64,000 nt of DNA from assembly GCA_026393115.1 (NCBI GenBank), contig JAPLAU010000030.1, positions 1 to 64,000 on the forward strand, read 5' to 3'. The notes beneath the pieces are model-generated. The model was not told the DNA's origin. It did not search any database and saw only the letters and a program-made list of their open reading frames with translations. Shown piece after piece: positions 34,541-44,088 of the stretch. This stretch comes from Actinomycetota bacterium. Its GTDB lineage: Bacteria > Actinomycetota > Actinomycetes > S36-B12 > CAIYMF01. Position 1 is the first letter of the stretch; each line of letters starts with the position of its first letter. The position numbers and the translations under genes are program-made.

Positions 34541-36418
34541 GTGCGGGCTCGTATCGACCTATCGCGTGCTGCGCTGCTTGCAGGCGCCGCAACGCTGACT
34601 TTGTCAGCCGCCTTCACAGGCGCGGCCCACGCAGATTCTGCATCGCCGACTCCGAGTGCCCCGCCGTCGGTGCTGACGATCGGTGTCACGCAAGATATCG
34701 ACTCGGCCAATCCGTTCACGGGGTTGTCGTCAGTGGCCTACGAGGTATTCCAGATGCAATACCCCACTCTTACGCAGTACGCCGCTTCCGACTTCTCGAT
34801 CGTTCCCGGTGTCGCCGACTCCTGGCAGGAGTCGCCTGACCACACCACGTGGACCTTCAAGGTGCACCCCGGGTTGAAGTGGAGCGATGGCCAACCCATG
34901 ACCGCGAAGGATGTCGCCTACACCTTCAACCGCATCCTCAACGGCGAGTACGAGAAGACCAACTACGGCTCGTATGTCGCCAACATGACCAAAGTCGAAG
35001 CGACCGATGACACCACGGTGGTGTTCACGGTGTCGAAGCCGACGCCGGTGATGGACCACCTCTACGTGTTCATCCTGCCCGAACACATCTGGTCGAAGAT
35101 CGACGAGAAGGCCGTCACCAACTACAAGAACGAAGGAACCCCCACTGATCCGACGGTCGGTTCGGGACCGTACACGATGGTTGAGCGCAAGGTTGGCCAG
35201 TTCATTCGGATGAAGGCCAACCCCAATTGGCGTGATGGTCAGCGGGCCGTTGGCGAGATCGACTTCAAGATATTCCAGAATGCTGATGCCATGGGTCAAG
35301 CGCTCAAGAAGGGTGAGATTGATTTCGCTGAAGGTCTTGAGACCACGGTGTGGAACTCGCTCAAGGGAGTCGAAGGCATCACAACCGTCGCGGCCACACC
35401 AGCAAGCTTTAGCGAGTTGGCGTTCAACACCGGTGCTGCCTTGGCTGATGGCAAGCCGATCGGTGATGGCAACCCACTACTGAAAGACAAGGCACTTCGA
35501 CAGGCCTTGGCGTACTCGATCGACAAGCAGACGATGGTGGCCAAGGTGTTGGGTGGCCAAGGAACCCCTGGCAGCACGGTGATTCCACCGCTCTACAACC
35601 AGTGGCATGTTGACCCGGCGACCCCCTTTGCCTACGACCCCGCGAAGGCGCAGTCGTTGCTCGACGCCGCCGGTTACAAGGTGGGGTCTGATGGTGTGCG
35701 CGTTGACAGCAAGGGCGACCGGCTGAGTTTCCGCTTGTTGTTCCGCACTGACAACCCGTTGTCACCCAAGGCTGCTGAGTTCCTCAAGGGCTACTTGCAG
35801 GCGGTGGGTGTCGAGGTAACTCTCAAGGGAGTGTCAGAAGATGCACTCACCGAAACGATCGGTCAGGGCAACTTCGACATGTTTGAGTGGGGCTGGGGAG
35901 TTGAGCCCGACCCGAACTACATGCTGTCGACGTTCAAGTGCGAGAACCGTTCGTATGTTGAGTCAGGCACCGTGTACGCCAACCTGTCGGACTCGTTCTA
36001 TTGCGACCCTGCGTATGACGCACTCTTCGATCAGCAGTCGCAGGAGACCGACCAGGCCAAGCGTGCCGACATCGTCAAGCAGATGCAGCAGAAGTTGTAT
36101 GACGATGTTCCGTACATCGTCACCTACTACGCCAACAACCATGAGGCGTATCGCAGTGATCGTTTCCAAGGCTTCGTGCCGCAACCGGCCAAGGATGGCA
36201 CGCTGATTTATCAGTGGGGCTCATGGTCGTATCAAGCAGTGACGCCCTACGTGGCACCGACGACGCCCGACGGCGCGTCGACCGCGGATCAATCATCGAG
36301 TAAGACTCCGCTCATCGTCGGTGCCGTTGTGGGTGTTGTGGTGGTGGTGCTCGCATTCGTGTTCCTGATGCGTCGTCGCACGGCTGGCGCCGGCGTCGCT
36401 TCCGACGACAAGGAGTAA
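34541..36418 (+). CDS. Family 5 ABC binding protein, C-terminally anchored (copy 2)
   Basis: A 625-residue paralogue of the copy at 28596, aligning along its full length, including the DTTxV, NPFTG, and FEWGW motifs, and with a similar signal peptide (no lipobox) and the same C-terminal plan: linker, membrane span (LIVGAVVGVVVVVLAFVFL), then RRR. The start at GTG 34541 is set by GGGAGGA a few bases upstream. It lies 122 bases after the second ATPase gene, with its own leader, and begins a new block that continues into the hydrolase. Having two binding proteins suggests the transporter recognises two related substrates. Confidence 0.88.
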   Translation: MRARIDLSRAALLAGAATLTLSAAFTGAAHADSASPTPSAPPSVLTIGVTQDIDSANPFTGLSSVAYEVFQMQYPTLTQYAASDFSIVPGVADSWQESPDHTTWTFKVHPGLKWSDGQPMTAKDVAYTFNRILNGEYEKTNYGSYVANMTKVEATDDTTVVFTVSKPTPVMDHLYVFILPEHIWSKIDEKAVTNYKNEGTPTDPTVGSGPYTMVERKVGQFIRMKANPNWRDGQRAVGEIDFKIFQNADAMGQALKKGEIDFAEGLETTVWNSLKGVEGITTVAATPASFSELAFNTGAALADGKPIGDGNPLLKDKALRQALAYSIDKQTMVAKVLGGQGTPGSTVIPPLYNQWHVDPATPFAYDPAKAQSLLDAAGYKVGSDGVRVDSKGDRLSFRLLFRTDNPLSPKAAEFLKGYLQAVGVEVTLKGVSEDALTETIGQGNFDMFEWGWGVEPDPNYMLSTFKCENRSYVESGTVYANLSDSFYCDPAYDALFDQQSQETDQAKRADIVKQMQQKLYDDVPYIVTYYANNHEAYRSDRFQGFVPQPAKDGTLIYQWGSWSYQAVTPYVAPTTPDGASTADQSSSKTPLIVGAVVGVVVVVLAFVFLMRRRTAGAGVASDDKE

Positions 36419-36420
36419 TT

Positions 36421-37239
36421 GTGCCCACCGTGCAGGGTTCGCAAGCGACTATCAACTACCGTCAAGTTGGCGACGGACCCGACATCGTGTGGGTGTCGGG
36501 CGCCGGCGGAACCATCGGTTCGTGGGATGGCTATCAGGTGCCGTATTTCCGCGACAGTTTTCGTAACACCAGCTACGACTGTCGAGGAGTCGGTGGAACC
36601 ACCTGCGACATTCCGCTGCCCTGGACGATCGAAGACTTCGCCCGCGATACCGCTGAACTGATTAAGGCGGTGTGTGACGGACCGGTCGCGCTGGTCGGGC
36701 TGTCGTTCGGTGGCGGCATCGTGCAGCAGGTAGCACTCGACTACCCCGAATTGATCAGTGTGGCCATTCCCATGGGAACAGGCGCGGTCAGCATCGGCTG
36801 GACGTGGGACTACCAAATGGCCGAGATCGAATGGCGCCGTGCTGGTGGTCGACTCGACGGAATGATGGCAGTGACGCACTATGCCGCGATGTATTACCCC
36901 GCTCGTGTGCTGGGTGATCGCGAACTGTGGCCCAAGCTGCGCGATGAACTGCTCGAGTACTACGAAACCGATACTGCCGAGGATTCACTCATCGCGCAGT
37001 GGGAGCCGTGCGTGCTGTTCGATCAGCGAGATCGGTTACCTCAGTGTCAGGTTCCGATGCACGTCATCGCGTTCGATCAAGACGTGCAGGCGGTGCCACA
37101 GGATGGTGAAGAGGTGGCGGCGCTTGTGCCGGGTGCCGAGTTTCATCTGTTTGAAGGCATGGGGCACTGTTCTATCTACGGGCACACACAGGACATCCTC
37201 AACCCATTCATACGCGAGCTCATCGAGAGGTACGTTTAA
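36421..37239 (+). CDS. Alpha/beta hydrolase
   Basis: A 272-residue hydrolase. Nucleophile elbow GLSFGGGIVQQ (Ser), oxyanion region VWVSGAGGTIGSW, and a late His in FEGMGHCSIYGH; an acid in AFDQDVQ is the third residue of the triad. GTG start two bases after the binding protein. It sits between transporter and oxidoreductase genes, so it may hydrolyse an ester or amide of the imported compound (inference). Confidence 0.8.
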   Translation: MPTVQGSQATINYRQVGDGPDIVWVSGAGGTIGSWDGYQVPYFRDSFRNTSYDCRGVGGTTCDIPLPWTIEDFARDTAELIKAVCDGPVALVGLSFGGGIVQQVALDYPELISVAIPMGTGAVSIGWTWDYQMAEIEWRRAGGRLDGMMAVTHYAAMYYPARVLGDRELWPKLRDELLEYYETDTAEDSLIAQWEPCVLFDQRDRLPQCQVPMHVIAFDQDVQAVPQDGEEVAALVPGAEFHLFEGMGHCSIYGHTQDILNPFIRELIERYV

Positions 37240-38547
37240 ATGACGACCGACACTGACTCACTCGCCTGCGATGCGATTGTCGTAGGTGCGGGGGTCATCG
37301 GCTGTGCCATCGCGCTCGAGCTTGCGCGCGGCGGTCGGTCTGTCATTGTGGTCGACTCCAAGGGTGGTCCGGGACACGGAAGTACCAGTGCGTCGTCGGC
37401 CATCATTCGCTTTCACTACATGCACCTGACTGAGTCAGCCTTGGCCTGGGAAGCCGGTCATCGCTACATGCAATGGGAACGTCACCTCGGAGCCGTTGAT
37501 CCGGCGGGGATGGCCCAATTCATTCAGACCGGTGGAATGGTGCTGGAGGGCGGTGGTTACGACCTTGAGCGCATGGTCTCGAACCTGCGCACCCTCGGTG
37601 TCGACGTGCGTGAACTGTCGGGACCTGAGATTGCAGAAATGTACCCCGGGGTTGATCCCGGGAAATACGGCCCGCCGGCACTTCCCGACGACGACCATTT
37701 CTGGGCTGACGCCGACGGCGAGCTCGTTGCCTTTCACGTTGAAGCGTGCGGGCAGATGGACGATCCACAGTTGGCAGCGAACAACTTGGCGTATGCCGCG
37801 TCGGTCAACGGTGCGCAGTTCCTTTTCAACCGCAGCGTCTCTGACGTGATCATTGAGGGTGCACGCGTCGCCGGTGTTGAACTCTCTGACGGATCGCGCG
37901 TGGTGGCGCCGATTGTCGTCAACGCCGCCGGGCCATGGTCGTCTCAATTGAACCGAATGGCCGACGTGCTTTCTGATTTCACGATGACGACGCGGCCGAT
38001 GGAACAGGAAGTAATTTCCGTTCCTGCCCCCGAGTCGTTCAACCTCAGCAATGGCACAGTCATCACTGACCCCGACGTTGGTACCTACTTTCGCCCACAT
38101 CAGGGCGGAACGATCATCGTGGGCGGACTCGAAGCCGACTGTGATCCGGTGGTCTTTCTCGACAAGCCCGAGGATGCGATCGAGTCGGTGAGTGCTGAGA
38201 CGTGGAACGTGCAGTCGCTGCGACTGGCGCGGCGAATTCCCGACCTGGTGATTCCGGGCCGACCCAGCGGAATCGTGGGCGTCTATGACGTGACCGAAGA
38301 CTGGATTCCGATCTATGACCGCACGAGTCTTGACGGTTTCTATGTGGCGATCGGAACCAGTGGTCACGCGTTCAAGCAAGCACCCTATGTCGGAGTGCTG
38401 ATGGCGTTACTGATTGATGAAGTCGAGGCCGGTCGTGATCACGACAATGACCCGGTCGTAGCTGTCGCTCCCTGGACCGGTGTTGAAGTGAACGTCGGGC
38501 ACTTCTCGCGATTGCGTGACGTGCTGCCGCAGCGGGGGATGGGGTAG
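37240..38547 (+). CDS. FAD-dependent amine oxidoreductase (DAO family)
   Basis: A 435-residue flavoprotein. Dinucleotide motif DAIVVGAGVIGCAIALELAR, then SSAIIRFHYMHLTESALAWE (sarcosine-oxidase-like substrate loop), NAAGPWSSQLNRM, GIVGVYDVTEDWIPIYD, and YVAIGTSGHAFKQAP at the C-terminal end. It resembles the beta subunit of sarcosine oxidase and related demethylating amine oxidases. It starts directly at the previous stop, so it is coexpressed with the hydrolase and with MttB. Confidence 0.88.
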   Translation: MTTDTDSLACDAIVVGAGVIGCAIALELARGGRSVIVVDSKGGPGHGSTSASSAIIRFHYMHLTESALAWEAGHRYMQWERHLGAVDPAGMAQFIQTGGMVLEGGGYDLERMVSNLRTLGVDVRELSGPEIAEMYPGVDPGKYGPPALPDDDHFWADADGELVAFHVEACGQMDDPQLAANNLAYAASVNGAQFLFNRSVSDVIIEGARVAGVELSDGSRVVAPIVVNAAGPWSSQLNRMADVLSDFTMTTRPMEQEVISVPAPESFNLSNGTVITDPDVGTYFRPHQGGTIIVGGLEADCDPVVFLDKPEDAIESVSAETWNVQSLRLARRIPDLVIPGRPSGIVGVYDVTEDWIPIYDRTSLDGFYVAIGTSGHAFKQAPYVGVLMALLIDEVEAGRDHDNDPVVAVAPWTGVEVNVGHFSRLRDVLPQRGMG

Positions 38548-38550
38548 GAC

Positions 38551-39984
38551 GTGAGTTCCCTTCCGCTCGAGCCCCTCGATGCTGACGCGCTCGACCGCGT
38601 TCATGCGCAGGCGATGCGCATCCTTTCCGAAATTGGCACTGAGGTGCACGACGACGATGCTGTCGAAATGCTGCGCGCTGCCGGGCAGACCATTGACGGA
38701 ACTCGCGTGCTGTGGGACCCCGATTTCGTGATGACACAGTTGGCGCTCGCGCCGTCGACAGTCACGGTGACAGGGCGCAACCCGGAACGGTCGGTGGTGC
38801 TCGGCGGCGGTTCGTTGGCGCATTCGCCTGTTGGTGGACCACCCTTTGCAACCGATGGCGAGCGTGGCCGCCGAGACGGATCGATCAGCGATCACATTGA
38901 GTTGGTCAAACTCGCGCATGCGTCGAATGTGTTGTCGGTGCTGCAAAGTGGCACGACCGAAGCTCAAGATCTTGATCATGAGTCACGTCACCTTGAGATG
39001 GATTACTCGATTCTTCGCTACAGCGATCGACCGTTCATCATCTATGGCACGAGTGGTCCGAAGGCACGTGATGCCTTCGAGCTGGCCGCCATTGCGGCGG
39101 GTGGACGTGAGGCGTTGCTCGCCAACCCGATGACGATTGGCATCGTGAATCCCAATAGTCCGCTCGTGTGGGACGGTTTGATGGTCGACATGCTGCGCGC
39201 GTGCGCCGAGTACGGGCAGCCCGTTGCCATCACTCCTTTTCTATTGGCAGGAACCTCGGCCCCGGTGACACTGGCGGGGGGACTGTCGTTGCTTGTGGCC
39301 GAAACCTTGGCTGGCGTTGCCATGGCCCAACTGGTGCGTCCCGGAACTCCATGTATTCTCGGCACCTTCTTCAGCGGTGTTGACATGCGTTCGGGTGGAC
39401 CTTCGCTGGGACTTCCTGAATCGGTGCTCACCACCTTGGCCGGCGCGCAGGTGGCCAAGCGCTACGGATTGCCGCTGCGTGGAGGTGGCGGTTTGTGCTC
39501 AGGCATCGCGCTCGACGCGCAGGTCGCAATCGAAAGCACGATGTCGATGTGGGCGACGTACCTCGCCGGTTGCGATCTCGTGGTGCACTCGGCCGGCTGG
39601 ATCGAGGGAGGTCTGACGGCGTCGTATGAGAAGTTCGCCATTGACCTTGAGGTCATCGCGATGTTCGAGCGCCTTCGTGCTGGCTTGGTCGTTGACGACG
39701 ACTCGCTGGCCTTTGACGCCATCGCTGAGGTCGGCCCTGGGGGCATGTTCCTCGGGCACGAGCACACACTCGAACGTTTCCGCACTGAAGTCTTCATGAG
39801 CCCCCTGTTCCGATCGCAGGCGTATCCCACGTGGGTCAAGCAGGGATCGCGCACCTCAGAAGTCATCGCCACCGAGCAGTGGAAGGCGTTGCTGGACTCG
39901 TACGAAGATCCGGGCATCGACGAATCAGTTGATGCTGCGTTGCGTGAATACATCGACCGTCGCACGAGGGAGATCGACACATGA
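38551..39984 (+). CDS. MttB-family methyltransferase without pyrrolysine
   Basis: A 477-residue protein of the trimethylamine/betaine methyltransferase family: RVHAQAMRILSEIGTEVHDD, FATDGERGRRDGSISDH, YSILRYSDRPFIIYGTSGPK, then LRGGGGLCSGIALDAQVAIE, and HSAGWIEGGLTASYEKFAID. The frame runs through without an internal TAG, so it is the non-pyrrolysine type. Members of this group move a methyl group from glycine betaine, proline betaine or carnitine to a corrinoid protein. No corrinoid-binding protein is found nearby. GTG start at 38551. It overlaps the next gene by ATGA. Confidence 0.82.
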   Translation: MSSLPLEPLDADALDRVHAQAMRILSEIGTEVHDDDAVEMLRAAGQTIDGTRVLWDPDFVMTQLALAPSTVTVTGRNPERSVVLGGGSLAHSPVGGPPFATDGERGRRDGSISDHIELVKLAHASNVLSVLQSGTTEAQDLDHESRHLEMDYSILRYSDRPFIIYGTSGPKARDAFELAAIAAGGREALLANPMTIGIVNPNSPLVWDGLMVDMLRACAEYGQPVAITPFLLAGTSAPVTLAGGLSLLVAETLAGVAMAQLVRPGTPCILGTFFSGVDMRSGGPSLGLPESVLTTLAGAQVAKRYGLPLRGGGGLCSGIALDAQVAIESTMSMWATYLAGCDLVVHSAGWIEGGLTASYEKFAIDLEVIAMFERLRAGLVVDDDSLAFDAIAEVGPGGMFLGHEHTLERFRTEVFMSPLFRSQAYPTWVKQGSRTSEVIATEQWKALLDSYEDPGIDESVDAALREYIDRRTREIDT

Positions 39985-42395
39985 AGTCGCACTACCGCGT
40001 GGTTGTGATCGGTGGCGGAATTGTGGGCGCGAGCCTGCTGTACCACCTGACGCTCCGTGGCTGGACTGACGTGGCAATCATCGAGCGCAGCGAACTCACC
40101 GCAGGGTCGAGTTGGCATGCTGCGGGTGGATTCCACGCCATCAACAGTGACACGCACATCGCGGCACTGCAGAAGTACACCATCGGCATGTACCCGCAGG
40201 TTGAAGCCGAAAGTGGCCAGGCGGTGGGCCTGAAGATGTCGGGAGGTATTGAGTTGGCGAGCACTCCTGACCGCTGGGAGTGGTTGCAGGCTGAACTCGA
40301 ATGGCATCACATGATGGGCACCGAAGGTGCACGGCTGATGGATGTCGACGAAATCGTGCGGCTGGTTCCGATCGTCGAGCCCACGGGCATCATCGGTGGC
40401 CTCTTCGACCCCCATGAAGGCAACCTCGACCCGCACGGCGCGACACACGCGTACGCAACGGCAGCCCGTAATCGTGGGGCCGATGTGATTGTTCACAACC
40501 AGGTGTTGTCGATGTCACGCGGATACGGCCTGTGGCAGCTGATCACTGAAGAGGGCCGTGTCACCGCTGAACATGTGGTCAATGCCGCCGGCTTATGGGC
40601 GCGCAAGGTGGGGCGAATGGTCGGCGTCGATCACCCCGTTACTCCCATGCAGCATCACTACCTCGTGACTGAGTCGATTCCGCAAGTTGCTGCGCTCACT
40701 CATGTGATGCCCGCTGTGACCGACCTTGAGGGCTTTACCTACCTGCAGCGCGAGCAGGACGGTGTGTTGCTCGGCGTGTACGAGCGCAACCCGAAGCACT
40801 GGATGACCGAAGGGGCGGAGTGGGACTTCGGCATGACGCTGCTGCCTGAAGAGATTGAGCGCATCAGTCCCGAACTTGAGATCGGCCTGCGGCGATTCCC
40901 GGCGCTTGCTGAAGCGGGTATCAAGAAGTGGGTCAACGGCGCGTTCACTTTCACACCCGATGGAAACCCGCTCGTCGGTCCTGTGCGAGGAGTACCCGGC
41001 TACTGGTCTGCTTGCGGAGTGATGGCCGGATTCTCGCAGTGCGCGGCCATCGGTCTTGCCTTGTCGAACTGGATGGTCGACGGCGATCCAGGTGATGACG
41101 TCTTCGCCATGGACGTGGCGCGCTTCGGACCGTGGGCTTCGGACGATTCGTATCTCCTGCCGACAACCTCGCAGTTCTACTCGCGCCGATTTCTGATCGC
41201 GTACCCCAATGAATTTCTGCCTGCCGGTCGCCCACTGCACACCACACCTGCCTATGACGAACTCGTCGCCGACGGTGGTCGATTCAACGCCACCTGGGGA
41301 TTGGAAGTGCCGCAATACTTCGCTTCGGGGCAGCCAGACTTTGTCGAAGTGCCGTCCTTGCGACGGTCGAACGCATTCGGATTCGTTGCTGATGAAGTGG
41401 CCGCAGTACGCACGGCAGTGGGTGCCTACGAAACCGGCGTGTACGCGCGCTACGAAGTGAGTGGTCCCAAAGCACGTGAGTGGCTCGATCGAACTCTCGC
41501 CTGTCGTATTCCCGAGGTAGGGCGCATGCGGTTGGCGCCCATGCTGCACCCCAAGGGAACGTTGATGGGTGACCTCACCGTTGCGCGTCTTGGCGACGAT
41601 CGCTTCTGGTTGGTGGGTTCGTACTACTTGCAGGAATGGCATCAGCGTTGGTTCGAGAAGACCCTTCCGAGTAATGGCGTCACGGTCGACAATCTCACCG
41701 GTCAGTGGCTCGGTTTCGCGATCTCGGGGCCGAACTCACGCGAACTTCTGTCGCGGGTTGTGGAGGGTGACGTGAGTAATGAGGCGTTGCCGTTCATGTC
41801 GATCAGGTCGCTGCCAGTGTTGGGTACGCCGGGAGTAGTCGCGCGGCTGTCCCTGACCGGTGAACTCGGCTACGAGATCACCGTGTCTTGCGATGTGCAC
41901 GCTGACTTGTGGCGCGCGTTGCGTTCTTGCGGAAATGATCTCGGCCTGCGGCCCGTCGGCGATCGCGCGATCGACAGCCTTCGTTTGGAGAAGGGCTACG
42001 GAATCTGGTCGACCGAGTTCACGCAGGCGTACACGCCGGGCATGTCGGGACTCGATCGTTTCGTGGCATATGACAAGGGGGAGTTCGCGGGACGTGAGGC
42101 GGCTGAACGCGAACGTGCTGAGGGCGCGAGTCGACGACTCGTGCTGCTAGACGTTGACGCGTCAGACGCCGATGCCGCGGGTGATGAACCCGTGTGGTGT
42201 GGTGATGAGGTCGTCGGGTTCGTGACGTCGGGATCTTACGGACATCACGTACAGCGCAGTTTGGCCTTGGCGTACGTCGATGCGCATATTGTTGACGACG
42301 CTGCACTGCTGGTGTCGGTTATCGGGCAGCGACGACCCGCACGTATCCTCCCGGAGGTTCCGTACGACCCGAGCGGCGCACTCCTGCGCAGCTAG
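39981..42395 (+). CDS. Flavin-GcvT fusion, dimethylglycine/sarcosine dehydrogenase-like (copy 1)
   Basis: An 804-residue protein. The N-terminal half is a DAO-type flavin domain: VVVIGGGIVGASLLYHLTLR, then TAGSSWHAAGGFHA, in which the His is the likely covalent flavin site of this family, and YWSACGVMAGFSQ. The C-terminal half (about 420-800) is a GcvT/folate-binding domain (GELGYEITVSCDVHADLW, LRLEKGYGIWSTEF). Such enzymes oxidise N-methyl groups and pass the carbon to tetrahydrofolate. It ends the operon begun by the binding proteins. Confidence 0.88.
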   Translation: MKSHYRVVVIGGGIVGASLLYHLTLRGWTDVAIIERSELTAGSSWHAAGGFHAINSDTHIAALQKYTIGMYPQVEAESGQAVGLKMSGGIELASTPDRWEWLQAELEWHHMMGTEGARLMDVDEIVRLVPIVEPTGIIGGLFDPHEGNLDPHGATHAYATAARNRGADVIVHNQVLSMSRGYGLWQLITEEGRVTAEHVVNAAGLWARKVGRMVGVDHPVTPMQHHYLVTESIPQVAALTHVMPAVTDLEGFTYLQREQDGVLLGVYERNPKHWMTEGAEWDFGMTLLPEEIERISPELEIGLRRFPALAEAGIKKWVNGAFTFTPDGNPLVGPVRGVPGYWSACGVMAGFSQCAAIGLALSNWMVDGDPGDDVFAMDVARFGPWASDDSYLLPTTSQFYSRRFLIAYPNEFLPAGRPLHTTPAYDELVADGGRFNATWGLEVPQYFASGQPDFVEVPSLRRSNAFGFVADEVAAVRTAVGAYETGVYARYEVSGPKAREWLDRTLACRIPEVGRMRLAPMLHPKGTLMGDLTVARLGDDRFWLVGSYYLQEWHQRWFEKTLPSNGVTVDNLTGQWLGFAISGPNSRELLSRVVEGDVSNEALPFMSIRSLPVLGTPGVVARLSLTGELGYEITVSCDVHADLWRALRSCGNDLGLRPVGDRAIDSLRLEKGYGIWSTEFTQAYTPGMSGLDRFVAYDKGEFAGREAAERERAEGASRRLVLLDVDASDADAAGDEPVWCGDEVVGFVTSGSYGHHVQRSLALAYVDAHIVDDAALLVSVIGQRRPARILPEVPYDPSGALLRS

Positions 42396-42466
42396 ACCCC
42401 GAATTCGGCATGGGGGGACACTGAGCACGCATAGACGCAGTTTTTCAACCCCAGCAACTTCGCAAA

Positions 42467-42883
42467 TCAGCTGTGCGCAGCGGTCCAGGTAGCGACGGCT
42501 GCGCGCGCGATGGTCACGTCTTGCTCGGAGGTCGCGCCACTCACGCCCACGGCTCCGATTACGACACCGTCACTGCGCACCGCAACTGCGCCGGCGAGTG
42601 TGGTGAAGGGAACGGGAAGTTGGTCGCCGATCAAATCGTTGAGTTCGGGGTGCCGGTCAATGAGCTTTGCCAAGTCGCCGGAATCGCTGCCCATCGTGGC
42701 GGCCGACGTGGCCTTGGAACGCGCGATGTCGGGGGTGAACCAACCGGCGCCGTCCATGCGCACCGTGGCCAGTTCGCGCGCGTCGGCGGAAAAGACGCAG
42801 CAGGTGACGCTGACGCCGAGAGTGGCGGCTTCGATCTGGGCGGCGGCGACGATCTCGAGGGCGTCGGCGGTAGTGAAGGACAT
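42467..42883 (-). CDS. GlcG/HbpS-family heme-binding-like protein
   Basis: A 138-residue protein with the GlcG fold: SFTTADALEIVAAAQIEAA, VFSADARELATVRMDGAG, RSKATSAATMGSDSGDL, and GAVGVSGATSEQDVTIARAA. HbpS-type proteins bind heme and act as redox sensors; GlcG proteins accompany glycolate or other oxidases. It faces the amine operon, 71 bases downstream, with no clear shared role. Confidence 0.82.
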   Translation of the reverse strand: MSFTTADALEIVAAAQIEAATLGVSVTCCVFSADARELATVRMDGAGWFTPDIARSKATSAATMGSDSGDLAKLIDRHPELNDLIGDQLPVPFTTLAGAVAVRSDGVVIGAVGVSGATSEQDVTIARAAVATWTAAHS

Positions 42884-42981
42884 CGCAATCTCCTGAAGGT
42901 CGAATTGGTAGAGACACGCTATCGGCCGCCATCCACATCAGTGGGTTGACCAAGGTTAGTCAGGCATGCTGCACTGGCAGA

Positions 42982-43242
42982 GTGGAAACTGTGAATGTAC
43001 TCGACGCAAAGACTCACCTCTCGGCTCTGCTTGCCCGCGTTGAGAAGGGGGAGGAGATCGTCATCGCGCGCGCGGGGGTTCCTGTCGCCAAACTCGTGCC
43101 GATCCCTCAGGCGCGACAGCCCCGAGTTCCGGGCGCATGGAAGGGCAAATTCAACTTTCCCACCGATGAGGAGTGGGCAGAGAGTGACCGAATCGTCCAG
43201 GAGATCTTTGAAGAGAGCCTGGCCGGGAACGAGGAAGGATGA
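42982..43242 (+). CDS. Phd/YefM-type antitoxin
   Basis: An 86-residue antitoxin: ETVNVLDAKTHLSALLARVE at the start is the Phd/YefM-like DNA-binding part, then GEEIVIARAGVPVAKLVPI, and an acidic tail that should neutralise the toxin. GTG 42982 was chosen because it begins at the family's usual start; ATG 42946 is possible. It overlaps the toxin start (ATGA). Confidence 0.85.
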   Translation: METVNVLDAKTHLSALLARVEKGEEIVIARAGVPVAKLVPIPQARQPRVPGAWKGKFNFPTDEEWAESDRIVQEIFEESLAGNEEG

Positions 43243-43613
43243 GACTGCTGCTCGACACGAATGTGCTGCTGAATTGGCTGGAGGGCAGGCGCCTCTCACA
43301 CGATGCCGCGCAGGCAATCACCGACTCTGCTAACGACGCATTCGTTTCCGTGGCGACAGTGTGGGAGATGGGAATCAAATACGCGGTAGGCAAACTCTCG
43401 GTGCCACCGCCGTCCGAAGACACTCTCGATGCTCTGGGATTCTCAGTTCTTGGCATTCGTGTAGGCGATGCGCAGCGCCTGGCCGAGCTTCCGTTGCAAC
43501 ACCGCGACCCCTTCGACCGCATGCTGGTCGCGCAGGCTCTTGGCGAATCACTCACTCTCGTCACACGCGATCGCACGCTTGCCGCCTACGGAGTGGCGGT
43601 CATTACGGCGTAG
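43239..43613 (+). CDS. PIN-domain toxin (VapC-like)
   Basis: A 124-residue PIN ribonuclease. Acidic residues of the active site: RLLLDTNVLL (Asp), VATVWEMGIKYAVG (Glu), HRDPFDRMLVAQAL (Asp) and LTLVTRDRTLAAY (Asp). It would cut tRNA or rRNA when free. Pairs with the Phd-type antitoxin just upstream. Confidence 0.9.
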   Translation: MRLLLDTNVLLNWLEGRRLSHDAAQAITDSANDAFVSVATVWEMGIKYAVGKLSVPPPSEDTLDALGFSVLGIRVGDAQRLAELPLQHRDPFDRMLVAQALGESLTLVTRDRTLAAYGVAVITA

Positions 43614-43615
43614 CG

Positions 43616-44059
43616 TCAGCCGGCATCCAACTTCTCGACCGTCTTCTCGATTCGCTTGAACCGTGTCTCGGGCTTCTTGGCATCCTCAACCGCGCGTACG
43701 TGCTCTTTGCGCTGTGAATACGACAGTGCATTCCACTGCTCACTGAGCCCCGCAGCGTCGATAGCAACTTGCAGATCGTGAGGAACATCAACCGTGCGCT
43801 CGGAAACATCGCGCGTAACGTCGCAGGGGTAACTTCCACCAGGAACGAGTCCACCCTCGCGCATCTCGGCATTGACGACCGTCATCCACTCACCGCGATA
43901 CACGGAGACGCTCGTGCGAAAAGTGTTGCCCTTGAACGTGATCGCCAATGGAACGCGTGAGCGGCCTGCTTCGCCTCGGATCGCGTCGACCTGTTCCTGC
44001 GTCAACAGCACTGTGGCAGTCGTCTTTCCCGTGGCAATTACATCGAGCGTCAGCTTCAT
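43616..44059 (-). CDS. YdeI/OmpD-associated family protein (DUF1905-like)
   Basis: A 147-residue protein. The N-terminal half is a small beta-barrel (TTATVLLTQEQVDAIRG, VPLAITFKGNTFRTSVSVYR, MREGGLVPGGSYPCDVTRD), and the C-terminal half holds ALSYSQRKEHVRAVEDAKKP, the YdeI bacteriocin-protection motif. A role in stress or antimicrobial peptide tolerance is known for some relatives, not shown here. It converges with the toxin gene, two bases apart. Confidence 0.82.
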   Translation of the reverse strand: MKLTLDVIATGKTTATVLLTQEQVDAIRGEAGRSRVPLAITFKGNTFRTSVSVYRGEWMTVVNAEMREGGLVPGGSYPCDVTRDVSERTVDVPHDLQVAIDAAGLSEQWNALSYSQRKEHVRAVEDAKKPETRFKRIEKTVEKLDAG

Positions 44060-44088
44060 GGGCCGAGTGTACGATGCGTCGCTACGTG

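Noticed and set aside
38551-39984. Pyrrolysine-containing methyltransferase
   Set aside because: The frame runs to its natural stop with no internal TAG, so the gene is the non-pyrrolysine type.
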